Below the pieces are notes generated by a model. That model was not told the DNA's origin, did not search any database, and saw only the letters and a program-made list of their open reading frames with translations. The position numbers were made by a program, and so were the translations under genes. A DNA stretch of 64,000 nucleotides from positions 372,001 through 436,000 of the forward strand of contig NZ_JACHEM010000003.1 in the NCBI RefSeq assembly GCF_014207445.1, written 5' to 3'. The stretch comes from Streptomyces candidus. Its GTDB lineage: Bacteria > Actinomycetota > Actinomycetes > Streptomycetales > Streptomycetaceae. This document shows, piece after piece, positions 54,379 to 62,445 of this stretch (position 1 is its first letter; each line of letters starts with the position of its first letter).

Positions 54379-55602
54379 TCAACTCGAAGGCGTCTTCTCT
54401 GTGGCGGGAGCTCCCACCTGCCAGTCGACGGGCGGCGGAGTACCGTTGAGAAGCCAGTCCCCAATGGCCCGCTGCTTGAACATCACCGGGTTGTGGCTGG
54501 CGACCGTCCTTGAGTTGCGCCAGTGCCGGTCGAGATCGCGACCGGCACTCGTCGCCGAGGCACCCAGCGCGTTGAACAGCAGGGTTGCCGAGCGCGGTAC
54601 CAACTCGGAAAGCATCACCTGCGCCTGCTCGGAGCGGATTTCCGCCACAAGATTCGCCTCACGATCCTCCTCCGAATCCCGCCCGGCAACCCCCGTCTCC
54701 GAGGCCCGCTGCAAGGCCTCCGCCACTCCGCGGGTCAGCGCCCGCGCTGTGTAGGCTATGGAGGAGATTTCCCCCACGAGCGACTGGATATTCGGGTCGT
54801 CCTTCGCCAGAAGGGCGGAACTGTGCGAATAGTTGCGCTGACGGTTTCGCACGGCTTCTGTGATGTCTCGCTCAACGGCGATCGCAATACCTGCTTGCAC
54901 GACGAGCAATATCCACTGGTAAAGCGGCGTCTGATAGCGAATGCGATCCTCGAAGGGAGAGACATCGCGTGGGTCGACACGCGCCTTGTCGAAGATCACC
55001 GTGCCCGTGCCGGTGGTGCGTTGGCCGAATCCGTCCCAGTCGTCGTGAACGGTGATGCCCGGTTGATGCATCGAGACGAATCCAGCTACGCTCTGCCCCT
55101 CGTGGATTCCGGATACATCCGCCCAGTCCGCGAAAATGGAGCCGGTGGTGTAGTGCTTCTTCCCGGAGACCGTCATCTCGTCGTCCTGCCGGGTGAAGAG
55201 CGTGTTCTTCTTCCCCATCGCGACCGGACCCGCCTCCGCCCAGGCGTTGCCCACCACCTGCCCGTCAAGAAGTCGGGGCAGCCACCGCTTCCGGTACTCC
55301 TCGTCGGGCCGGTGTACGACATCCTCCACGAAGGCGATGTGGCCGCGGAAGATCTGCAAGATGTTGGGATCGGCCGCCGCCAGCTCGACGAGTACGTCTC
55401 CCCACTCAGGAATCGTGAGCCCGTCACCGCCCCATTCCTTCGGTATGCGCAGCCGACTGAAGCCTGCGTCGGCTACAGCACGCACCTGCTCCCGCGGCAG
55501 CTCGCGGTGACGATCACGCGCGACCGCGCCCTCAGTCAGCTCTTTCACCAGCGCCAGCACATTCGCTTCGGCCGATGTGGTGGGGGGGAGTCCGGGTGTC
55601 AT
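54379..55602 (-). CDS. Acyl-CoA-dehydrogenase-fold flavin monooxygenase (DszC/SfnB/VlmH type)
   Basis: 407 residues. Fold markers: FSRLRIPKEWGGDGLTIPEW, VVGNAWAEAGPV, MTVSGKKHYTTGSIFADWADVSG (flavin loop), GFGQRTTGTGTVIFDKARV, and the C-terminal four-helix region with RHWRNSRTVASHNPVMFKQRAIGDWLLNG. The terminal NSRTxxxHNP is typical of two-component group D monooxygenases rather than true dehydrogenases (no catalytic Glu base evident). Such enzymes hydroxylate N or S atoms or aromatic rings using reduced flavin. Start ATG 55602 abuts the methyltransferase stop. Confidence 0.9.
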   Translation of the reverse strand: MTPGLPPTTSAEANVLALVKELTEGAVARDRHRELPREQVRAVADAGFSRLRIPKEWGGDGLTIPEWGDVLVELAAADPNILQIFRGHIAFVEDVVHRPDEEYRKRWLPRLLDGQVVGNAWAEAGPVAMGKKNTLFTRQDDEMTVSGKKHYTTGSIFADWADVSGIHEGQSVAGFVSMHQPGITVHDDWDGFGQRTTGTGTVIFDKARVDPRDVSPFEDRIRYQTPLYQWILLVVQAGIAIAVERDITEAVRNRQRNYSHSSALLAKDDPNIQSLVGEISSIAYTARALTRGVAEALQRASETGVAGRDSEEDREANLVAEIRSEQAQVMLSELVPRSATLLFNALGASATSAGRDLDRHWRNSRTVASHNPVMFKQRAIGDWLLNGTPPPVDWQVGAPATEKTPSS

Positions 55603-56664
55603 TTACTGAGCATCCTTCCTGGGCTTCCGCACTACTTGCAGTGTGGAGTTGCCGAAGGCTTCCGTGTCGGTGTCGAGGCGTGTGAACTCCTCGAAGCCCG
55701 CGGCGGTCAACTCGGAGAGCAGCGATTCCGGGGAACGCTCGGAGTAGTGCAGCACCTCGAGGTCGATGGGCTTGCGCTCGCCTTCGATCTCGACGTAGCG
55801 GGTGATGGTGCGCCCCGGCACCAGGTCGGCAGCGACGCTGTCGTAGTTCTTGATGGTGTGGAAGCCACGGCCCCAGTCCGAGGCACAGTGGTCGACGACG
55901 AAGTGTCCACCGGGGCGCAGGACGTCGAAGACACGGGCGATGTGACGCGCCCGGTCCTCCGCCCGGTCGAGCATGTGCAGTGCACCCATGTTGAGGGCCA
56001 GATCGAAGGACTCCGCCGCTACATCGCGCAGGAAGATGATGTCCTTCTCAATGAATACATCGGCGGGCAGGCCCTTTTCCCGTGCCCGCTGGCGCGCTTT
56101 TTCCAGGGCGCTGTGCGACACGTCAAAGGAGGTCACACTGCGACCTATTCCACTGCTCAGCAGAAAGAGGCTGTCGCGCCCTTCCCCTGTTCCCAGGTCC
56201 ACGATGTCACCCTCGAAGATCTCCGGGTGCCGTGCAAGGATCTCGCGCAGGCTCGCGTTCTCGGACGTTCCCTCCCAAGATGACGCGCCGCGCTCGTAAA
56301 CCTTCGCGTAGCGGTCTTCGTAGCCGAAGTAGTAGCCCTTCTCCGTGACGTAATTGCACATCGCGGAGACAATCGGGTAGTCCGCCGGGATGCTGCGTTG
56401 CTTCGGCTCCGCCGTGCTTTCGCTGCTGTACTCCGTATGCGGTTGCGCAGCCGTCAGCAAGAGCTTGTCGCCCGCCGCAATGCTTATTTTCTCGCCGACG
56501 CCGATGACCGTCACGCCTTCGCGCAACTCCTCCTCGGAATAACCACCGTCGGGCAGACAGTAGAAACCGAGCCTGCCCTGTTTGACCGTCAGCGACGCGG
56601 GCTCCGGATAGTCGAGCTGCACGACTTCGTTTTCGTCGATGGTGGCGGTCATGTGATGCGTCAT
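55603..56664 (-). CDS. Two-part SAM-dependent methyltransferase
   Basis: 353 residues. The first ~85 residues form a separate beta-rich domain (VVQLDYPEPASLTVKQGRLGFYCLPDGGYSEEEL, KISIAAGDKLLLTAAQPH) of unknown type. The C-terminal class I methyltransferase shows IVDLGTGEGRDSLFLLSSG (motif I), FDVSHSALEKARQRA, ALNMGALHMLDR and VLRPGGHFVVDHCASDWG. ATG 56664 has GGGGAG 9 nt upstream; ATG 56673 (overlapping the upstream stop, ATGA) is also possible. Presumably tailors the product of the cluster. Confidence 0.85.
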   Translation of the reverse strand: MTHHMTATIDENEVVQLDYPEPASLTVKQGRLGFYCLPDGGYSEEELREGVTVIGVGEKISIAAGDKLLLTAAQPHTEYSSESTAEPKQRSIPADYPIVSAMCNYVTEKGYYFGYEDRYAKVYERGASSWEGTSENASLREILARHPEIFEGDIVDLGTGEGRDSLFLLSSGIGRSVTSFDVSHSALEKARQRAREKGLPADVFIEKDIIFLRDVAAESFDLALNMGALHMLDRAEDRARHIARVFDVLRPGGHFVVDHCASDWGRGFHTIKNYDSVAADLVPGRTITRYVEIEGERKPIDLEVLHYSERSPESLLSELTAAGFEEFTRLDTDTEAFGNSTLQVVRKPRKDAQ

Positions 56665-56669
56665 TGTGT

Positions 56670-57872
56670 TCATCTCCCCGTTCGTGCGTGGATGTGAGAG
56701 CTGAAGAGCTCGCTGGGGTTGCTGTCCCGGAGATAGGTATCGGCCGCATCCCGGGTCCAATGGAAGATGTTCTGCTGTACCTTGCTGCCGCCGATGGACA
56801 ACTGCTGCCGCTCTAGGGCGACGCGCATGACCCGTGCGGAGGTCGCGTAGTCCCGCTGCGCGAAGGCTGCGATGCCCTCGAAGAGCGGCCGGCACACCGA
56901 GTGGAAGAACTCCGGCGTCTCTCGAGCGCGGCAGGAAGCCACGATCCTGTCGAAGAGTCGGTAGTCTTCCGCCTTCGCGAACGCCATCGCGGCGTGCAGA
57001 TCGTTGAAGACGTAATTGGGGTCCGCCGCATAGGCGGCCCAGGCGTCCGCGAGCGTCAACCACTGGGGCGCCAGCATCTCGGAGAACTCCTGTCCTCCCA
57101 GCATTTCCAGCCGCCACAGCAGCGCGACCGCATCGAGGTCTTCCCAGGCTCCCGCCCTTGACTTGCGGCGCACCTCCAGCTGGTAGCAGCGCAGAGCCTC
57201 ATCCAGTTCACCCTCACCGAGCAGCCCTATGGCGAAGTGCCACCACATGTGGATGCGCATCGGCTCCGCCGCTCCCCAGCCGTTGGAGTAACGGGAGATG
57301 GACTCTTTCGCCGCTTTGTTGTCGCGGAGCCTCTGTAACACGTGCACCTTGGCGTGCAGCGCGTAGATGTCATCAGGATTAATGCTCATCGCACGCTCAG
57401 CGGAGGAGATCGCGTCGGAGAATTCCCCGCATTCCTCCAGAGCGAAGGCGAGGAGGCCGTCGCTGAGGCCGGCGGCGCGGCGGGTCATCGTGGAGCGCAG
57501 CTCGATGAGGCTGCGGCCCGTCTCCAGCATTCCCTCACTGTCACCCAGGAAGAAATCGGCCATATGTGCCAGGAAGCCGGTGAGCAGTGCATGCCCCCCA
57601 CTGGAGGTCTGCAGGCTGCTCGCCAGCATCTCGCGGGCACTCGGCAGATCTCCGCGGGCCCAGCTCAACACGGCCTCGCGCGTGGTGCGGAACTCGGGGT
57701 CGAGGGAGCGAGGGGGCATCGCTTCGAGAATGTCGATGGCCTCACGGAATCGCGCTGCCTCCATATTGGTGACGCCTTCGGCGGCAACCATGAGGCCGTG
57801 GTGCGGGTCAGTGTTCCGAACGGTGCGAGGGTCGAGGCGGAGGGCGACTAGATCTTCAACGATGCTTTCCAT
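56670..57872 (-). CDS. TTC38-like helical-repeat protein
   Basis: 400 residues, all-alpha repeats of tetratricopeptide type: AARFREAIDILEAMPPRSLD, EFSDAISSAERAMSINPDDIYALHAKVHVLQRLRDNKAAKES, WWHFAIGLLGEGELDEALRCYQLEV, LHAAMAFAKAEDYRLFDRIVASC. The HAxVHVLxxxGD and WWHxAxxxLExGxxxxAL patterns recall TTC38. ATG 57872 has AAGGA 8 nt upstream and overlaps the MFS gene by 25 bp. No catalytic motif; a scaffold or partner of the ligase/oxygenase enzymes is possible. Confidence 0.8.
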   Translation of the reverse strand: MESIVEDLVALRLDPRTVRNTDPHHGLMVAAEGVTNMEAARFREAIDILEAMPPRSLDPEFRTTREAVLSWARGDLPSAREMLASSLQTSSGGHALLTGFLAHMADFFLGDSEGMLETGRSLIELRSTMTRRAAGLSDGLLAFALEECGEFSDAISSAERAMSINPDDIYALHAKVHVLQRLRDNKAAKESISRYSNGWGAAEPMRIHMWWHFAIGLLGEGELDEALRCYQLEVRRKSRAGAWEDLDAVALLWRLEMLGGQEFSEMLAPQWLTLADAWAAYAADPNYVFNDLHAAMAFAKAEDYRLFDRIVASCRARETPEFFHSVCRPLFEGIAAFAQRDYATSARVMRVALERQQLSIGGSKVQQNIFHWTRDAADTYLRDSNPSELFSSHIHARTGR

Positions 57873-59008
57873 GTCCGCAATCCTTGCAATGAGCACGACA
57901 TTACGATGACGAGCAGGAACGGTGCGATCCACACCAGCGATTGCGCCGCACCGAAGACCAGGAAGACGACGGCCAAGATGGGAATCGCCGTGGCATTACC
58001 GATGGCGACCGCTTGACCGGTAACGGCGGAGTCGTAGTGGGTAGCGGTGTACTCCCGCAGGGCAATGCGCAGTGCGCCGAAGCCGGCCCCCAGCGCGAAG
58101 GTGGAGAGCGCCATCGCGACCACGGTGGTTCCACCCGTCGGCAGCGCCCACAACACCCCGCCCAGTACGGCGCAGGCAATCACCAGCTTCGAGAGTGTTG
58201 CGGAAGACAGCTTCGTGCGGGCCGAAATCACCCCTGCGGCGATGACGCCGATGCCCAGGCAGGCGTCGACGATGGCGACCGTGACAAGGCCCGCGCCCCG
58301 GTCGCTGACCTGGAGCGGCAGCATCAAGTTGAACGCGCCCAACACCGGCCAGATGAGCGCGAACGTGGCGATCAGACGGAGCGGGGCCCGAGGCTTCGCC
58401 GGGGGTCCTGCGTCGGCTTCCGCCACGGCTTCGGCCTCCGTGTCAGTGACCGCAGCGGCACCCACCCTCGGCCAACTGAGCGCCGCAACCAGTGCAAAGC
58501 CCGCCGTCAACGCCTGGACGATGCCGCGGGTGCCCACCACTTCGATGATCACGGGGGCCATCAGCGGCCCGATCATCAGGGCCGCCTGGTTGCCCGACAT
58601 GGTGACGGAGCTGGCCCACGACACGTCCTGACGCCGCTTCTCCTCGTTGAACCAGCTTTCCCAGCTCGCCTCCAGGGCGAAGAATCCGATCCACATGAAG
58701 AGATTTGCCACGACCAGCGCGGTGGGGTTCTCGACGAGGAAACTGACCACGAAGGAAATCATGGCCACATAAAGCAGGGACAGCACAGAAAGGCGCTGCC
58801 CCGTTATCTTGACGCGGCGGAGCAGGAGCGGTACCGCCAGTGCCGGCAAATACGACAGCAGCGTCGAAATGACCAACCGCCAGTAGCCCCCGCCTTCTGC
58901 CGTCGCGATCTGCCAGTTGATCACAACGAGGAAGATGCCAGCGAAGAGCCGGTAAGCGGTCGAAACGACGGTATAGCGGATCATAGATGCTGGCAAGACT
59001 TTCCTCAT
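57848..59008 (-). CDS. MFS transporter
   Basis: 386 residues with about 11-12 hydrophobic helices, among them VVSTAYRLFAGIFLVVINWQIA, LVISTLLSYLPALAVPLLL, VLSLLYVAMISFVVSFLVE, VVANLFMWIGFFALEASWE, MIGPLMAPVIIEVVG, LIATFALIWPVLGAFNLML, IVDACLGIGVIAAGVIS, IACAVLGGVLWALPTG, AMALSTFALGAGFGALRIAL and FLLVIVMSCSLQG. An acidic cytoplasmic loop (TDTEAEAVAEADAG) separates the halves. Likely exporter of the cluster product. ATG 59008 lies 15 bp after the ligase stop. Confidence 0.88.
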   Translation of the reverse strand: MRKVLPASMIRYTVVSTAYRLFAGIFLVVINWQIATAEGGGYWRLVISTLLSYLPALAVPLLLRRVKITGQRLSVLSLLYVAMISFVVSFLVENPTALVVANLFMWIGFFALEASWESWFNEEKRRQDVSWASSVTMSGNQAALMIGPLMAPVIIEVVGTRGIVQALTAGFALVAALSWPRVGAAAVTDTEAEAVAEADAGPPAKPRAPLRLIATFALIWPVLGAFNLMLPLQVSDRGAGLVTVAIVDACLGIGVIAAGVISARTKLSSATLSKLVIACAVLGGVLWALPTGGTTVVAMALSTFALGAGFGALRIALREYTATHYDSAVTGQAVAIGNATAIPILAVVFLVFGAAQSLVWIAPFLLVIVMSCSLQGLRTWKASLKI

Positions 59009-59023
59009 GCGCCCAATCTCTGA

Positions 59024-60271
59024 TCAACCGAAAATTTCGTCGGAGAGCGTATCCGCGATTTTGACAGGCATCATGGTGCGCTCGGTGAAAACTTCGTCCC
59101 AGACGATTTCGACCACGCCGTCCCGGGTGGTCCAGTCCGCGACAGGCTTCGCGACGTCACCGGGCTTCTTGGACACGTAGACGGAAACCACGCTCTCGGG
59201 AAGTTCCTCCGGAATCCTTACCGAAGTGATCTTCCCTGGCTGTGCCTTCAGGAAGGCAACGGCGCTGCTGCGGGTGGGCTCGCTCCGCACCAGAGGAAAA
59301 GGATCAATCCCCAGGTAAGAGGCCACGTGCAGGGTGTAGGGGTTGTACCCGTAGGCACGTTCCATCTGGTCCATGATGCCGTCACCGCCGGGACGAGCCG
59401 CCGCCTCAATGAGCCACGGAGTGCCCTTGCTGTCGAATTTGACCTCGACGTGCGCGATCCCGCGATCGATCCCGAGGGCCTCGCACGCTTTCTCCGCCAA
59501 AGTCTTCAGCGCCGTATCGCCCGTACGGTGACTGGGTACGAGGTGCCCGACCTCAGCGAACACAGGAGGTTCCGAAAGGTACTTTTCGGTCACCGTGAGC
59601 GTCATGCGCCGATCGCCGTGGCAGAGCACCTCGACGGAGACTTCTTCCTGGGAGTCCACGTACTGCTCAACCAGGTAGTGGGTGCCCTCGATGGGGAAAT
59701 CATCGCGGTGGCGCTCGATGTGTTCCACCGAGGCCGCGAACGCGGCACTCGCCTCAGCACGAGTATGGGCGAGGCTGACCCCGCCACTGCCGCTGAAGTC
59801 GGCGGGCTTGAGCACGACCGGGTACCCGATCTCCGCGGCCGCCGCGAGCATCTCTTCCTCGGAGGTGACGGCGATGGAGCGCGGGGTCGGCAGATCCGCC
59901 GCCTCGAAGCGGGCCTTCATCGCGTACTTGTCGCGGGTGGCGTGTGCGGAATCGGCGGAGAGTCCCGGCAACCCGTATTCCTTCGCGACGGCACTCGCTG
60001 TCGGCACACCCCAGTCGTTGATAGGCACCACTGCCGCCAGGTCCCAGCCGCGCTGTTTCCATTCGGCCACCGCCGCGAGCACGGAATCGGCGTAGCCGTC
60101 GTCCGCCGCTATCAGTTGATCGAAGAAGCGCTGCGGAGATCGCTGCGGATCGACCGCTGTTGCCCACACAGGCAGGGAACTTGCATCCTTCGCGCCCGAG
60201 AACGATCGCTCGCGCAAAAAATAGCGCGTACCGAGCCCTAAGAGGAGGACATATGATCTTGCTGAAACCAT
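59024..60271 (-). CDS. ATP-grasp ligase, first gene of the operon
   Basis: 415 residues. Three-part ATP-grasp fold: N-terminal Rossmann-like region (VLLLGLGTRYFL), ATP-binding KARFEAADLPTPRSIAV, glycine loop VVLKPADFSGSGGVSLA (about 148-164), and metal/phosphate residues in AHVEVKFDSKGTPWLIEAAARPGGDG. Resembles amino-acid ligases of the carnosine synthase/BacD kind, which join an amino acid carboxylate to an amine through an acyl phosphate. ATG 60271 is the predicted transcription start itself (leaderless). Likely condenses or activates amino acid units. Confidence 0.9.
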   Translation of the reverse strand: MVSARSYVLLLGLGTRYFLRERSFSGAKDASSLPVWATAVDPQRSPQRFFDQLIAADDGYADSVLAAVAEWKQRGWDLAAVVPINDWGVPTASAVAKEYGLPGLSADSAHATRDKYAMKARFEAADLPTPRSIAVTSEEEMLAAAAEIGYPVVLKPADFSGSGGVSLAHTRAEASAAFAASVEHIERHRDDFPIEGTHYLVEQYVDSQEEVSVEVLCHGDRRMTLTVTEKYLSEPPVFAEVGHLVPSHRTGDTALKTLAEKACEALGIDRGIAHVEVKFDSKGTPWLIEAAARPGGDGIMDQMERAYGYNPYTLHVASYLGIDPFPLVRSEPTRSSAVAFLKAQPGKITSVRIPEELPESVVSVYVSKKPGDVAKPVADWTTRDGVVEIVWDEVFTERTMMPVKIADTLSDEIFG

Positions 60272-60277
60272 GCGGTC

Positions 60278-60306
60278 ACGGTAGGACGTGCTTCAACGGG
60301 TGTCAA
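60278..60306 (-). promoter_or_regulatory. Near-consensus sigma-70 (HrdB) promoter, leaderless
   Basis: Minus strand: TTGACA (60306-60301), 17-nt spacer, TACCGT (60283-60278). The -35 is perfect and the -10 keeps TA...T. The start codon ATG begins 7 nt after the -10, so transcription should begin at or next to the A of the ATG. It drives the five-gene operon 60271-54379. Confidence 0.8.
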
Positions 60307-61696
60307 CGGGCGTTCTGATGGGTGGAGCGGGCCCCTAACTTCCTTGCGTCACCGTCCTGTTGGACCGATGGATATGGACGTGTCCGAGGGCGTCGAGGCG
60401 GGGTCGGTGGGGGTGCCCGACCGCCTCGCCGACGTCAGGGCCGTCGTCCGGCGCGGGTCGCCTGTGGGCAGGCGAGGGTGGTCCTGGTGTGGAAGGTGAA
60501 CTCTGCTCCAGCGCCCTCCTGCCGGCGGTCGCTGTGCCCTTCCCGTCCTGCCCGGCCTCGTCGAAGGCCGGTTCCGCGCGGGGTCGGCGAGATGGCGCTG
60601 CGAAGTCCTGGACGACATCCCCGGCGGGATTCTCGGTCCCGGCCGCGCGGAAAAGAAGCCACGGCTGCTGTCGACGGTGTTGCTGCCGGGTGTGCCCCGC
60701 GTCCGGGCCGTTCCTGTGCGTGAGGCCGAACAGGGGTTCGCGGAGGTGAGTAGTCGTCTCTCGAGGCGGCGCGCGATGCGAAGCAACGACATTGCATTAC
60801 AGGGGAGTTCATCGAACCTTCACCGCCTGGCCGACCGCCGCCTCCGCCCGTGAGCCCACTGGCCCGGCAACGAGGTCTGCGGCTCGAAAGCCCTGCGTAC
60901 CGGCCCGCTCGCCTGGGGGCCGGGCCGCTCCGGATCGCGGCTCACCGCCGCCGGTACGAGACCACTGTCGGGAGCATCGCGGCCGCAGCCCGACCACCTG
61001 GGCCGCATCCACGGCCGCCGTCACGGACTTCGAAGTGCGGGTGGAGTACGTGCCCGGGGCGACGTCCCCGTGCACCACGCATCCGGCTGCCTCCGTGGTC
61101 AGTGTCTGTAGAGCGGCGGCTGCCTGAGGTACGGACCGCCGGTGGATCCTCCCTGCTCGCTGGAGGTAAGTGGCGCTTTCTGAAAGGGAGTTCACGGGGC
61201 CAGCCATGAGGCAGGATCGCTGGCGCGCGCGACGCGCGGTGCACTTGTGATCTGGGTCACATTAGGAACGATCCTCCGTGTGAGTCCTCGGATGAGTGGT
61301 CTTATGCCGGTGGTGAGCACGCCGCTCGGAGTGGAGTCCGGGCGCGAGACATCTGCATCCCCACAAAGGTCAACTCCACGACGACCGCCACGACATGACC
61401 TCACGTGCTACCAGCTCAAGCTCCCGATCACGCGGTGGGCAGCAGGAGTGCCGACCGCACCGCACGCCGAAACGCTTCTTCATCTCGGCCGAGTGTCCGA
61501 CTCCCGGAGTGAGGCAACTGATGGCACCGCTCCCAGGGCGTGCAAGAGGAAACTCGAACCGTCCACGAGGTATCGAGCCGAGGGTCGAAGTCGCGCTTGC
61601 CGGAACGACGCGCCCTGCTGCGGAAGGCGCCAGCGCCATCTCTGGCGCGCCGAGGGTGTCAGGAACTCTCACCATCGAGCGATGAAAGGCACTTAT
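60307..61696. other. 1.4-kb region without a convincing gene
   Basis: Several frames stay open on both strands, but none has a good start signal or a family I recognise, and codon choice looks random. Fragments such as RWRCEVLDDIPGGILGPGRA (plus, near 60600) look somewhat protein-like and may be a decayed gene. The region contains the Crp-type palindrome at 61246 and must hold the promoter of the diiron oxidase gene. No transposase, tRNA or long inverted repeat seen. Confidence 0.5.
61246..61261. promoter_or_regulatory. Crp-type operator palindrome
   Basis: TGTGATCTGGGTCACA: perfect TGTGA and TCACA half-sites with 6-bp spacing, and also a fit to the Streptomyces Crp pattern GTG-N6-GNCAC. It lies 436 bp upstream of the diiron oxidase start. 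The window also encodes the cAMP-producing cyclase. Binding is inferred. Confidence 0.6.
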
Positions 61697-62371
61697 ATGT
61701 CACGCGAACGCCTCGAAAAGCTTGCCGCTGAAGGAATGGAGCGGCTCTTCGAGAAGGTTCCGAAGGCACGTGAATTCCACGCCGCCGAATGGTCGGACCC
61801 GGACTACTACCGTCGTCACCTCGTCGAGACCGTACTGCGCATTCGCCTCAACAACGAGGTGGATGCCTACGGTCTGTACAAAGTGGGCTACAAGGACCAC
61901 CGGCTTGCTGCGACACTCGCGAGGTATCTCTCCGAAGAGAACAACCACGAGGGGATGTTCCTGCGCGACCTGAAAGAATTCGGTCTCAGCAAGGAAGACG
62001 TGGACGCGACCCGTCCCATGCCGTCGACCGAATACCTCATGGGGTACATGTACTTCTCCATCAACCAGGAAGGACCGCTCCCGACCACGGTCTGGAACTG
62101 GTTCGTCGAGTGGTACTCGGACCGCTACAACCCGGGCATCACCAAGCACGCGGCCGAGATCTACGGTCTGGAGAAGGTCAAGGGCTCCCAGGCGCACATC
62201 GACTACGACGAGTCCCACGACCACGACGAGCTGATGTGGGGCACGGTGGACCGAGCCATCAAGGGCTGGGGTTCCCTCGACGACGCGGAACGGCACCTGG
62301 TCAACTTCATCGACCTGATCGCGCTCTACTTCACCGAGCTCTACGAGACCACGGCCGGCCGCAAGGCCTGA
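61697..62371 (+). CDS. Heme-oxygenase-like diiron oxidase (iron-containing redox enzyme family)
   Basis: 224 residues, all-alpha. Candidate iron ligands: Glu54 (RLNNEVDAYGL), Glu80/81 and His84 (SEENNHEGMFLRDL), His167 and the DYDESHDHDELMW segment (Asp171, His174, His176) near 169-181. The E, ExxxH and DxxxH spacing is that of the HDO superfamily (UndA, BesC, SznF C-domain), enzymes that activate O2 for desaturation, C-C cleavage or N-oxygenation. ATG 61697 has AAAGG 7 nt upstream. First gene of the plus-strand part of the cluster. Confidence 0.85.
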   Translation: MSRERLEKLAAEGMERLFEKVPKAREFHAAEWSDPDYYRRHLVETVLRIRLNNEVDAYGLYKVGYKDHRLAATLARYLSEENNHEGMFLRDLKEFGLSKEDVDATRPMPSTEYLMGYMYFSINQEGPLPTTVWNWFVEWYSDRYNPGITKHAAEIYGLEKVKGSQAHIDYDESHDHDELMWGTVDRAIKGWGSLDDAERHLVNFIDLIALYFTELYETTAGRKA

Positions 62372-62445
62372 GTCGCCGCGAAATCCTGCACCGTTCACGG
62401 TGTCCGCATCGCCGTGTCATGCCATGTCGACCGTAAGGATCCGCA

